Origin: Irregularibacter muris
GTDB taxonomy: Bacteria; Bacillota; Clostridia; Eubacteriales; Garciellaceae
Direction of reading: 5' to 3'
Assembly: GCF_024622505.1 (NCBI RefSeq)
Contig: NZ_JANKAS010000015.1
Span: 1-59,534 of the forward strand
DNA: 59,534 bases
Made by a program: the position numbers and the translations under genes. Below the pieces are notes generated by a model. That model searched no databases, was not told where the DNA came from, and was given only the letters and a program-made list of their open reading frames with translations. Positions 51,758 to 59,473 of this stretch are shown piece after piece. Numbering within the stretch: the first letter of the stretch is position 1; each line of letters starts with the position of its first letter.

Positions 51758-52744
51758 ATGAATCATTCAATGAAACAAAGATGTGAACTATTTGTAAGAA
51801 ATCGGGATATCATGAAATCTAACTTCAAATGGGATAATTCAGCTTTACATCCATTAAGTGCCTGTCTTTATACCGAACAAGGATTGGAAATTGATGTAGA
51901 AAAAATTAAATCAAGTAAAATAATCATTAAAAATGATGCAGGGGTTTTCTCTACTTTTAGAAGCACTGCTTTTTTCATTTTAGCCACCATGTTTTCATTA
52001 GACAAGTTTCCAGAGGATAAGTTTCACAAAACATTAAAGGCCTATGAAATATTGAAACAAGAATTTTGGTCCTCTCAATATCTGCCCTTGTCTGCCTTTG
52101 TAATGGCCAATAGGATAGAGCCCTTTGAATATGAAAGAGTGGCTCAGAAATCTAAAGAGATCTATCAAAGAATGAAAAAGGAGCATCCATTCCTAACCTC
52201 AGGGGAGGATTATGGTTTTGCTATAATGTTTGCTCTTAGTGATGTAACCATAGACAAAGCTATTGATGAGATGGAAAGATGCTATCAGCGATTAAAGGGC
52301 AATTTCTTTTCTGCCAATGGGGTACAATCCCTTAGTCATACCCTGGCATTGGGGGAAGAAAATACTGATGAAAAGTGCAATAGAGTAATGGGGATTTTTA
52401 AGGGCTTAAAGGAAAAGAACTGCAAATTTGGAACAGGTATGGAATTATCCACATTAGGTGTGCTGGCTTTAATCCCAGAGGATATGGACCAGACCATAAA
52501 GGACATCATAGAAGTCAATGAATATCTTCTTTCTTGCAAAGGATTTGGTGCATTGGGTACGGGCAAGGTACAACGACTAATGTATTCCGCAATCTTAGTT
52601 GCTCAGGAATATAAGAAATACTGTATAGAACACTTAATGAATATGACATCAATAAACAGCGTAACAAGTATTATTATTGCACAACAAATTGCTATTTCAG
52701 TGGTGATTGCGGCAAGTATTACCACTTCGACCCATAGTAATTAG
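51758..52744 (+). CDS. DUF4003-family protein
   Basis: A 328-residue mostly helical protein resembling the DUF4003 family (SALHPLSACLYTEQG, FRSTAFFILATMF, YLPLSAFVMA, FLTSGEDYGFAIMFALSD). No catalytic motif is obvious. The last 35 residues are rich in Ile, Ser and Thr and hydrophobic. Its function is unknown. AATCAGGAGGTGAAAATAG precedes ATG. The leader-RNA copy B promoter begins 40 bp after its stop. Confidence 0.78.
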   Translation: MNHSMKQRCELFVRNRDIMKSNFKWDNSALHPLSACLYTEQGLEIDVEKIKSSKIIIKNDAGVFSTFRSTAFFILATMFSLDKFPEDKFHKTLKAYEILKQEFWSSQYLPLSAFVMANRIEPFEYERVAQKSKEIYQRMKKEHPFLTSGEDYGFAIMFALSDVTIDKAIDEMERCYQRLKGNFFSANGVQSLSHTLALGEENTDEKCNRVMGIFKGLKEKNCKFGTGMELSTLGVLALIPEDMDQTIKDIIEVNEYLLSCKGFGALGTGKVQRLMYSAILVAQEYKKYCIEHLMNMTSINSVTSIIIAQQIAISVVIAASITTSTHSN

Positions 52745-52783
52745 ATGAAATTCTTTAAAAACGGGATAAATTGATAAACCCTA

Positions 52784-52812
52784 TTGACATTATATGGAAT
52801 ACATGTAATAAT
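52784..52812 (+). promoter_or_regulatory. Promoter of leader RNA, copy B
   Basis: TTGACA (52784-52789) and TAATAAT (52806-52812) have the same 16-nt spacing as copy A. Confidence 0.7.
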
Positions 52813-52817
52813 ACATA

Positions 52818-52930
52818 AAAAGTGAGTATGCTTAAGCCATCAGGTGAGCAGCATAGGGACCTAGTAGTCTTACACGAATGGTTAAAACCCTTCGGAGTCA
52901 CAGATATCTGTGATTCCGTGGGGCTTTTTT
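52818..52930 (+). promoter_or_regulatory. Structured leader with antiterminator/terminator, copy B
   Basis: Second copy of the module. AAGTGAGTATGCTTAAGC, TGAGCAGCATAGGGAC, CTTCGGAGTCACAGATATCT and the terminator are conserved with copy A. The middle hairpin has changed sequence (GGGAC/GTCTT instead of GGACT/AGTCC) while keeping its pairing. Antiterminator CGAA/TTCG is at 52875-52894; palindrome at 52898-52913; terminator T-run at 52925-52930. The downstream gene is the GNAT at 53110, beyond a block of further hairpins. Confidence 0.68.
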
Positions 52931-52932
52931 AT

Positions 52933-53087
52933 TTAATAATAAAGATAATATCTTTATTATTAAATAAAAAAGAGGGGTTGTAGGGGAAAATCCCCTGCCG
53001 ATCTAGGAGGGTGCTCTAGAATAGCGGTTTTTGCCATCGCCGAAGGGAACCTAGGGTTCCCTAGCGGAAGCAGCTTTGCTGCTTTTT
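52933..53087 (+). repeat. Block of consecutive palindromes, GC-richer than surroundings
   Basis: Four perfect or near-perfect hairpins in a row: TTAATAATAAAGAT with its complement (52933-52963), GGGGA/TCCCC (52983-52995), GGGAACC/GGTTCCC (53045-53061), and AAGCAGC/GCTGCTT followed by T (53068-53087). The stretch 52970-53082 is clearly richer in G+C than neighbouring DNA. It resembles a palindromic (REP/MITE-like) insertion between the leader terminator and the GNAT ribosome binding site; the last hairpin could also terminate transcription. Confidence 0.6.
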
Positions 53088-53109
53088 ATATTTATAAGGA
53101 GGAATATTC

Positions 53110-53931
53110 ATGATTAAATTACTTACTCAGGCTGACAAAGAAATGATTTTAGAATACCTCGAGAGAAATGAAATTGATACATCCTTTCTCTATGCCAATA
53201 TTGTTGAATTCGGCATTGACAATAGAAAGGAAATTAGGCGATGTGGAGATTATTACGGGTTTTTCCACAAGGAAATGTTAAGGGGGATATTGCCTTTTTA
53301 CAATCTAGGAAGTTGCATACCCCATTATGAGGTAGAGGAAGCCATCCTTCCCTTTGCAAAGCTCATGAAAGAAAGACAATTCCAGCATTTGATAGGCATG
53401 CGTAAAGTCATAAAACCCTTATATGAAGAGATAAAAGATCATAAGGAAATTTTCTCCTATGAAGAATGCTCTTATTTTGTAAATAAAGACTTTACCCCCT
53501 TTATAGTAGAGGACATAAGGTTTATAGAAGCTAATAAAGATATTGTGGATGAGGTAGTGGATTTTGTGTTAACTGCCCGGGCCAAAGGATTTAACGATAT
53601 TAGTACAAGGGAAGACATAAAAAAATCCTTATTACAACGGGGAGACCAAGAGGACTTTATCATTGCCCAAAGGGATGGAGAAATGATAGCCCAAGCTTGT
53701 ATACAGACTTACACCCCTCAGATCAATCAGATTGGTAGTGTTTATACCAAGGAAGAAGAGAGAGGCAAGGGTTATTGTAAGGCAATTGTATCTGAAATCT
53801 GCAGAAGGATTATTGCCAAAGGGAAAACACCAACCCTTTCGGTAAAGAAAAATAATACACCTGCCATAAGAGCTTATACTTCTCTAGGATTTGAACATTA
53901 CGAAGATTATTTGATCGTAAAAGTTCAATAG
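53110..53931 (+). CDS. Two-domain GNAT acetyltransferase
   Basis: A 273-residue protein. The N-terminal half (about 1-140) is a diverged GNAT-like domain without a clear cofactor site; the C-terminal half has the acetyl-CoA motif YTKEEERGKGYCKAIVSEICRRII (about 214-237) and NTPAIRAYTSLGFEHYEDY. The layout resembles FR47-type tandem GNAT proteins. TATAAGGAGGAATATTC precedes ATG. It lies downstream of leader copy B and 14 bp before the next GNAT gene, probably cotranscribed with it. Confidence 0.87.
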   Translation: MIKLLTQADKEMILEYLERNEIDTSFLYANIVEFGIDNRKEIRRCGDYYGFFHKEMLRGILPFYNLGSCIPHYEVEEAILPFAKLMKERQFQHLIGMRKVIKPLYEEIKDHKEIFSYEECSYFVNKDFTPFIVEDIRFIEANKDIVDEVVDFVLTARAKGFNDISTREDIKKSLLQRGDQEDFIIAQRDGEMIAQACIQTYTPQINQIGSVYTKEEERGKGYCKAIVSEICRRIIAKGKTPTLSVKKNNTPAIRAYTSLGFEHYEDYLIVKVQ

Positions 53932-53945
53932 GAGGGGATATTGAT

Positions 53946-54494
53946 ATGCATAAAGAGTTTTTTAAAGTAGTAGAATTAAAAAACTATCAGAAATTGATCA
54001 TCCGAAAGCCAGTGGTACAAGATGCTGAAAGAATGATTGAATATCTTAATGCTGTAGGTGGGGAAAGTGACAATCTATTATTCGGGAAAGATGAATTTCA
54101 TCTTTCCCTGGAACAAGAAAGAGAATATATCAAAAACTTGTATAGCAATCCTCACACCCTTATGTTACTAGGAATAATAGAAGATAAGATTGTTAGTATT
54201 GTACAAATTAGTAGTTCTAGCAGAAAGAGAATAGCCCATAATAGTGAAATCGCTATTTCAGTAAAAAAGGAATATTGGAGAAGGGGTATAGGCAGTGCAA
54301 TGATGGAAGAATTAATCAGATTTGCAAGGGAGCATAGCACCATAAAAACCATAAGTCTTGGAGTAAGAGCTGGAAATCAAAATGCCATTAAGCTCTATGA
54401 AAAATTTGGATTTGAGCAGGTGGGAATCCATAAGAATTATTTTAACATTAGGGGAACCTTTGAAAATGGAATCCTTATGGATTTATATCTTTAA
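53946..54494 (+). CDS. GNAT-family N-acetyltransferase
   Basis: A 182-residue acetyltransferase, paralogous to the one at 49249. Shared features: FGKDEFHLSLEQEREYI near residue 45, acetyl-CoA motif KEYWRRGIGSAMMEELIRFA (about 105-124), and NQNAIKLYEKFGFEQVG. AGGAGGGGATATTGAT precedes ATG. Likely second gene of a two-gene unit with 53110. The substrate is unknown. Confidence 0.9.
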   Translation: MHKEFFKVVELKNYQKLIIRKPVVQDAERMIEYLNAVGGESDNLLFGKDEFHLSLEQEREYIKNLYSNPHTLMLLGIIEDKIVSIVQISSSSRKRIAHNSEIAISVKKEYWRRGIGSAMMEELIRFAREHSTIKTISLGVRAGNQNAIKLYEKFGFEQVGIHKNYFNIRGTFENGILMDLYL

Positions 54495-54654
54495 TGATGA
54501 GCACACATTTAAAATACTAATAAGAATAAAGGATTTTATTAATTAGATCTCATTTGAAAATTATGATTAGTATATATTAGTACAATGATATCCTAGAATC
54601 GCACTAGGTTGTAGCATTCGATAGAAAGTTATTGAATTTGAATGGAGGATAATT

Positions 54655-55125
54655 ATGGTCAAATTAGAAAAAATGAGTCAGCAGGATTTTGGTGATTACC
54701 TCTCTAACGCTATAGTTGAATATGCAAAGGAAAAGATTAAAGCAGGTACTTGGGCTGAAAAAGAGGCATACAAATTATCGGAAGAAGCATTTAATAAACT
54801 ACTTCCGGATGGTGTAAATACAGAAAAACAGTATCTCTTCTCTATTATGAATATTAATGAGCAAATAAAGATTGGATATTTGTGGTTTCAGTATTCTGAA
54901 AGTTTGATCGGTAAAGAGGCCTTTATATATGATTTCTATATTTTTGAAGAATTCCGTGGCAAGGGATACGGTATAGAGTCTATGAAAGCTCTTGATACAG
55001 AGGTAAGAAAGCTTAAAATAGATAAAATATCACTACATGTATTTTCGCATAATAAAAGAGCTATATCGCTATATCGAAAGGTTGGCTTCGTGGACAAAGA
55101 CCTACTTATGTCTAAATATATTTAA
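54655..55125 (+). CDS. GNAT-family N-acetyltransferase
   Basis: A 156-residue acetyltransferase. The N terminus KLEKMSQQDFGDYLSNAIVEYAKEKI is typical of a small clostridial GNAT subgroup. The cofactor motif is FEEFRGKGYGIESMKALD (about 98-115), and HNKRAISLYRKVGFVDKD is motif B. AATGGAGGATAATT precedes ATG. The 160-bp gap before it is AT-rich, with no feature seen. Confidence 0.9.
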   Translation: MVKLEKMSQQDFGDYLSNAIVEYAKEKIKAGTWAEKEAYKLSEEAFNKLLPDGVNTEKQYLFSIMNINEQIKIGYLWFQYSESLIGKEAFIYDFYIFEEFRGKGYGIESMKALDTEVRKLKIDKISLHVFSHNKRAISLYRKVGFVDKDLLMSKYI

Positions 55126-55210
55126 CAAAAGCTTGTTTTTATATACCATTTGTAATAGTGCGTAGTAGTAAAAAAATATGCATTAAAAGACTTATTCTAG
55201 GAGGGAAAGA

Positions 55211-55663
55211 ATGGTGGAGTTAAAGGAATATAATATTTTAGATGATGGAGAAATTGATGTTATTCTATATAAGAAGAGTAATGGCGATGCCTTAAAGGAT
55301 TTTTCACCAGAATATAAATTTCATATTTTATTGCATGAGTCAGATATTGTCATCGGACATATCAACTTCAGATTAGGAGATACTGAAAAAATATTAAAAT
55401 ATATTGGTCATATTGGATATGGCATAGATGAACAATATCGTGGAAATAAATACGCCGCAAAGGCTTGTAAAATTATTAGAAAAGTTGCTAAAGAACACGG
55501 AATGGAAAAGGTGATTATTACATGTAATCCAGATAACTATGCCTCAAGAAAAACCTGCGAAACTATTGGTGCAAGATTTATTGAAGTAGTTGATATTCCT
55601 GAAACGTCAGATGTATATTCTTTAAATGAAACCCAAAAATGTCGATATGAATGGGAATTATAG
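55211..55663 (+). CDS. GNAT-family (RimJ/RimL-type) N-acetyltransferase
   Basis: A 150-residue acetyltransferase of the RimJ-like type (GHINFRLGDTEKILKYIGHIGYGIDEQYRGNKYAAKAC, cofactor site about 77-90; NPDNYASRKTCETIGARFIEVV). The glycines of QYRGNKYA are partly replaced. TAGGAGGGAAAGA precedes ATG. Its target is unknown. Confidence 0.86.
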   Translation: MVELKEYNILDDGEIDVILYKKSNGDALKDFSPEYKFHILLHESDIVIGHINFRLGDTEKILKYIGHIGYGIDEQYRGNKYAAKACKIIRKVAKEHGMEKVIITCNPDNYASRKTCETIGARFIEVVDIPETSDVYSLNETQKCRYEWEL

Positions 55664-55716
55664 GGGGATATTTATTTCCAAATTGTTTTATTTTTATAAT
55701 GAGAAAGGATGGGAAT

Positions 55717-56292
55717 ATGCTAAACCACCAAGGGACAATTCAATTGGAAACAAAAAGATTATTACTTAGACGATTTACCATGGATGATGGAGAAGATATG
55801 TTTAATCACTGGGCTGGGGATTATGATATATGTAAATATATGAGATGGCAGGCTCATAGGAGTGTAGAGGAAACCAAGGATGTAATAAATAGCTGGATTT
55901 TTTCCTATGATGAATCCCCCTTTTATTTATGGGCCATTGAATTTAAGGAAACCCAAGAACTTATAGGCTCTATTAGTCTGTTTGTAATCAATGAAAATGA
56001 CCTTTGTGGAGATGTTGGTTACTGTGTAGGGAAAAGATACTGGGGGCAAGGAATTGCCACTGAGGCCCTTAAGACAGTATTAGATTTTGCTTTTATGAAT
56101 ATTGGCTTCAATCGTATAGAAACCTATCATTCTACTAGCAATCCTGCATCAGGTCGAGTCATGCAAAAATGTGGAATGATCTTTGAAGGCCTTGCAAGAC
56201 AAAAGTATAAAAGTATTATTGGCTTTGAAAATAGTAATATGTATGCCTTGTTGAAGGAAGATTACATAAATAATCTATGTCATAAGGTATAG
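55717..56292 (+). CDS. GNAT-family (RimJ-type) N-acetyltransferase
   Basis: A 191-residue protein with the RimJ opening QLETKRLLLRRFTMDDGEDMF, cofactor site GKRYWGQGIATEALKTVLDFAF (about 106-127) and STSNPASGRVMQKCGMIFEGLAR. ATG 55717 follows GAAAGGATGGGAAT; in-frame codons upstream lack a better site. Start 54 bp after the previous GNAT gene. It could act on ribosomal protein N termini or on small molecules. Confidence 0.9.
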   Translation: MLNHQGTIQLETKRLLLRRFTMDDGEDMFNHWAGDYDICKYMRWQAHRSVEETKDVINSWIFSYDESPFYLWAIEFKETQELIGSISLFVINENDLCGDVGYCVGKRYWGQGIATEALKTVLDFAFMNIGFNRIETYHSTSNPASGRVMQKCGMIFEGLARQKYKSIIGFENSNMYALLKEDYINNLCHKV

Positions 56293-56350
56293 GTTAAAAA
56301 CACAAGTAAAGGATTGTTTTGTAAAGTTTTATATTGAATATGGGGTGCAA

Positions 56351-56815
56351 ATGATGATAAGAGCCTTAAAAAAAGATGATTTTCAACAACTTAGAGTTTT
56401 ATATGAGCAAATTCAAGATATTCATGTTAAAAATAGGTCTGATGTATATAAGGATATCAATCCCCTTAATCATGAATATTTTCAATTTTTACTCTCAGAC
56501 AAAAACACATTAACTACTGTTTATGAAGAGGATAGTAAACTCATTGGATTCTGTGTAGTTACCATAAAGGAAATTAAAGACCATCCTGTTATGCAAGATA
56601 GAAAGACAGCATTTATGGAAGGATTATGTGTACAAGAAAACTATAGATGCCAGGGGATCGGTAAACAGTTGTTTGAAGATATAAAAGGTAGACTAAAGGA
56701 AAAAGATATAAGTAAGCTAGAATTAATGGTTTGGAATTTTAACGAAAGTGCAATTAATTTTTATAAAAATGAAGGAATGAAAACCAGAAGTGAAATTATG
56801 GAATTATCTCTGTAG
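56351..56815 (+). CDS. GNAT-family N-acetyltransferase
   Basis: A 154-residue acetyltransferase with MMIRALKKDDFQQL start, cofactor motif QENYRCQGIGKQLFEDIKGRL (about 97-117) and WNFNESAINFYKNEGMKTRSEIMEL. ATG 56351 or 56354 are equally possible; the GGGGTG upstream favours the former. The Q-x-x-G-x-G/A of the family is intact. Confidence 0.88.
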   Translation: MMIRALKKDDFQQLRVLYEQIQDIHVKNRSDVYKDINPLNHEYFQFLLSDKNTLTTVYEEDSKLIGFCVVTIKEIKDHPVMQDRKTAFMEGLCVQENYRCQGIGKQLFEDIKGRLKEKDISKLELMVWNFNESAINFYKNEGMKTRSEIMELSL

Positions 56816-56848
56816 ATAAATATAAAATAAAGAAAGGAGATAAAAACT

Positions 56849-57052
56849 ATGAAAATTAATAAGGGGACAAAAGTTGGGATCATAATTGAAATTATCGCAA
56901 TTATTATCATGCTTCTTCTAGCCTTATTTAATAAGACTGTTCCATCGATAATAGTGTGGATTTTTAGTATAGGCATGCTAATTGCTCTGGGTGGATCATT
57001 AATAGAATTATCAAAAAACAAGAGGGATAATTCGAGATTGAGAGCACCGTAA
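56849..57052 (+). CDS. Small two-helix membrane protein, 67 aa
   Basis: A 67-residue protein with transmembrane segments at about 7-27 and 32-50, a basic start (MKINKGTKVG) and a charged tail (LSKNKRDNSRLRAP). AAAGGAGATAAAAACT precedes ATG. Unrecognised family, probably real given its ribosome binding site and hydrophobic pattern. Confidence 0.68.
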   Translation: MKINKGTKVGIIIEIIAIIIMLLLALFNKTVPSIIVWIFSIGMLIALGGSLIELSKNKRDNSRLRAP

Positions 57053-57150
57053 TAGATCATTTTAAATTCGTATTCTTTATATATTATATAAAACAGTAAT
57101 AAAATACAGAATATAGATTATATATTTTTTTCATAGAAGGATGGGAGGGA

Positions 57151-57708
57151 ATGATTTTGAAACTGGTATTTTTAATCGGAAATTTAGCTGTGGGAAAAAT
57201 GACAGTGGGACAAGAGTTTGCAAAAATTACAGATTTGCGTTTATTCCATAATCATATGGCCATTGAACCAGTCATTGAAATATTTGGGTATTTTAATGGG
57301 AAAGTAATTAATAAATTAAGAGATGTAATTTTTGAAGAATTCGCTGTATCTGATCATTATGGATTAATATTTACATATATGTGGGCTTTCGACCAAAAAT
57401 CTGATTGAGATTATGTTGAGCATGTAAGCAATATTTTTAGAAAAAACAATGCTGATGTTTATTATGTGGAACTTGTATCCCCTCAATCAATAAGGCTACA
57501 AAGAAATACTAGTGAAAATCGTTTAAAGTATAAGGCTTCAAAACAAGATATAGAAACCTCTAATCAAAGACTTATCAATGATGACAAGAAATATCGTTGC
57601 GTTAGCAACCAGGATGAAATACAGTTTGACAACTATATCAAAATTGACAATTCCAATCTTTCGGCAGAACTTGTTGCAAAAATGATAAAAGAACACTTTG
57701 CCCTATAA
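57151..57708 (+). pseudogene. P-loop kinase-like protein interrupted by one in-frame TGA
   Basis: A reading frame of about 185 codons (start ATG 57151, or TTG 57157, better spaced from GGGAGGGA) begins with KLVFLIGNLAVGKMTVGQEF, a shikimate/AAA-kinase-like P-loop (GNLAVGKMT). TGA at 57406-57408 interrupts it, but homologous-looking coding continues in the same frame (DYVEHVSNIFRKNNADVYYV...) to the stop at 57708. A Trp TGG to TGA change would explain it. The substrate is unknown. It may be inactivated or a sequencing error. Confidence 0.75.
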
Positions 57709-57767
57709 ATTTATAGAAACATATACTAGAATGATAAATAGCCTTATATAAAATTAAAACTAAAGGG

Positions 57768-57845
57768 ATGGGCTTTGATGGGATACCTCCTCTAAAAAAT
57801 ACCATGAAAAATTTAGAGATAATAGAGTTTGAGAAAGTATTCTGA
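57768..57845 (+). pseudogene. Short C-terminal gene remnant
   Basis: 25 codons reading MGFDGIPPLKNTMKNLEIIE then FEKVF before TGA look like the protein-like end of a lost gene: coding-like composition, no ribosome binding site and no upstream continuation. The family was not identified. Confidence 0.3.
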
Positions 57846-57890
57846 TATAAAATTTGTAGATTTAGAAAACCGATGATTTAGGAGGAATGA

Positions 57891-58217
57891 ATGATGAAGG
57901 AAAGGCATTATAATAAATTGGTCAGGGATAATATCCCAGATATTATTAAAAAAGGTGGAAGTATCCCCGTGACCCGGGTCTTGGGCAAGGATGAATATAT
58001 GGCTTGTTTACATAGAAAACTACAAGAAGAGGTTGCAGAGTATCTGAAAGATAATAACCTTGAAGAATTATGTGATATTTTAGAAGTGCTTGAGGCGATT
58101 GCTACAGTAATGGAATTTTCTGAGAATGAAATAGAAGAGGTAAAAGAGAAAAAGGCAGAAAAAAATGGAGCTTTTAAAGAAAAAATATTTTTGGAAAAGG
58201 TAATTGTAGAGGGGTAA
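57891..58217 (+). CDS. MazG-like nucleotide pyrophosphohydrolase
   Basis: A 108-residue all-alpha NTP pyrophosphatase-type protein. YNKLVRDNIPDII at the start and KLQEEVAEYL with ELCDILEVLEAIATVM (the ExxE and ExxD metal-binding pattern) match the phosphoribosyl-ATP pyrophosphohydrolase/MazG-like house-cleaning family (often annotated YerC/DR2231-like). The real start may be ATG 57891 or 57894 after TTAGGAGGAATG. A probable sanitiser of non-canonical nucleotides. Confidence 0.86.
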   Translation: MMKERHYNKLVRDNIPDIIKKGGSIPVTRVLGKDEYMACLHRKLQEEVAEYLKDNNLEELCDILEVLEAIATVMEFSENEIEEVKEKKAEKNGAFKEKIFLEKVIVEG

Positions 58218-58270
58218 ATTTTCATAATAGATATAGGAAATAAAGAATTGCTAAATAGTAGGAGGAGACT

Positions 58271-58678
58271 ATGGACTGTATCTTTTGTCAAATAGTAGAG
58301 GGAAAAATTGATTCAAATATAATTTATCAGGATGATTTAATTACATGTTTTTTGGATATTGACCCTATTCATGAAGGGCATATGTTGATTGTTCCTAATA
58401 AACATTATTTGGATGTTGATGAAATCCCTGATTAAACACTTATTACTATAGTGAGTTTATCCAAAAAGATTGTAAAGGTAATTAAAGAAAAATATTCCCC
58501 GGAGGGTTATAGTATGATGCAAAATGGTGGGATATTTAATGATATAGAGCATTATCACCTACATATATTTCCAAGATATCAATATGATGGATTTGGGTGG
58601 ATATTTAGTGACATTGCACATGATGTATCCACTAAGATTGCTAAAGAATTAAAAGAATTGCTTACTCAAATAAAATAG
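58271..58678 (+). pseudogene. HIT-family hydrolase interrupted by one in-frame TAA
   Basis: ATG 58271 after AGGAGGAGACT opens a HIT protein (MDCIFCQIVEGKIDSNIIYQ, then DIDPIHEGHMLIVPNKH). A TAA at 58433-58435 stops it after 54 codons. The same frame continues through the catalytic histidine triad HYHLHIFPRYQYDG (about residue 94-98) to 58678. Only one nonsense codon separates it from an intact protein of normal length (about 135 aa). Restart at GTG 58451 would lack the N-terminal nucleotide-binding part. Confidence 0.82.
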
Positions 58679-58747
58679 GCATTGTCTTTCGTTTCATTTA
58701 GAATACATTATTTATTAATCCTATAGTAAATACAAGGGGGACGACAA

Positions 58748-59287
58748 ATGTTTAAGCATATTATTGATCAAGACGTAGAATTAAGACTATTAGATAATCA
58801 CCATGCAGAAGTTATATTTCAATCTATTGATTCTTGTAGAGAGCATTTAAGAGAATGGTTACCTTGGGTAGATGGCACCAAAACTGTAGAAGACACAAAA
58901 AGCTTTATTGAAATGACAAAAAAGCAATTTGCATCTAATGAAGGATTTCAAACAGGAATATGGTACCAAGGGGAGTTTGCAGGCATTATTGGATATCATG
59001 GAATCAATTGGGCAAATAAATCGGTAAGTATCGGCTATTGGATGGATGAAAGATATATAGGAAAAGGGATTATGACCAAGGCTTGTAAAGCCTTTGTAGA
59101 TTATGCCTTTTATGGATATAAACTAAATAGGGTAGAGATTAGATGTGCCCAAGGAAATGATAAAAGCAGAGCAATCCCAGGAAGGTTGGGTTTTCATGAG
59201 GAAGGCATCATAAGAGAATCTGAATGGCTTTATGATCACTATGTAGATCATGTTGTCTATGGGATGCTGGATAGAGAATGGAAATAG
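58748..59287 (+). CDS. GNAT-family (RimL-type) N-acetyltransferase
   Basis: A 179-residue ribosomal-protein-serine acetyltransferase-like protein. The start ELRLLDNHHAEVIFQSIDSCREHLREWLPWVD is typical of RimL/YdaF, with cofactor site MDERYIGKGIMTKACKAFVDYAF (about 99-121) and RCAQGNDKSRAIPGRLGFHEEG. CAAGGGGGACGACAA precedes ATG. The last intact gene before the IS66-like insertion. Confidence 0.9.
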   Translation: MFKHIIDQDVELRLLDNHHAEVIFQSIDSCREHLREWLPWVDGTKTVEDTKSFIEMTKKQFASNEGFQTGIWYQGEFAGIIGYHGINWANKSVSIGYWMDERYIGKGIMTKACKAFVDYAFYGYKLNRVEIRCAQGNDKSRAIPGRLGFHEEGIIRESEWLYDHYVDHVVYGMLDREWK

Positions 59288-59373
59288 TGTGGGTACAAAT
59301 TTTTCTTAAAGTGTGTGGCGGTTGTAAAATGTTATAAGTTAATCAATATCTCAGCTTGATTGGGGGAGAGGTA

Positions 59374-59412
59374 ATGAGGTTAATAGCACACAAACTCTCA
59401 GAAGAACAGTAA
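59374..59412 (+). pseudogene. Gene start truncated by the IS66-like insertion
   Basis: GGGGGAGAGG is followed by ATG 59374 and twelve codons (MRLIAHKLSEEQ). The stop TAA is made by the first bases of the inserted element (GTAAGC at 59409). A strong ribosome binding site but no continuation suggests that a gene was interrupted here, or that a fragment already existed. The original product is unidentifiable. Confidence 0.4.
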
Positions 59413-59437
59413 GCGTCTTTTAATAACATGTACCAAT

Positions 59438-59472
59438 AAATAATGGCGGCCAAATGGCCGCCATTATTATCT
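59438..59472. terminator. Hairpin inside the IS end
   Basis: AATAATGGCGGCCA and TGGCCGCCATTATT flank two A. It can end transcription of the transposase (minus strand) and block read-through into the element. Confidence 0.8.
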
Positions 59473-59473
59473 A

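Noticed and set aside
57406-57408. Selenocysteine codon
   Set aside because: Nothing in the context (no Cys-like motif, no obvious SECIS hairpin) supports it; a Trp-to-stop change is simpler.
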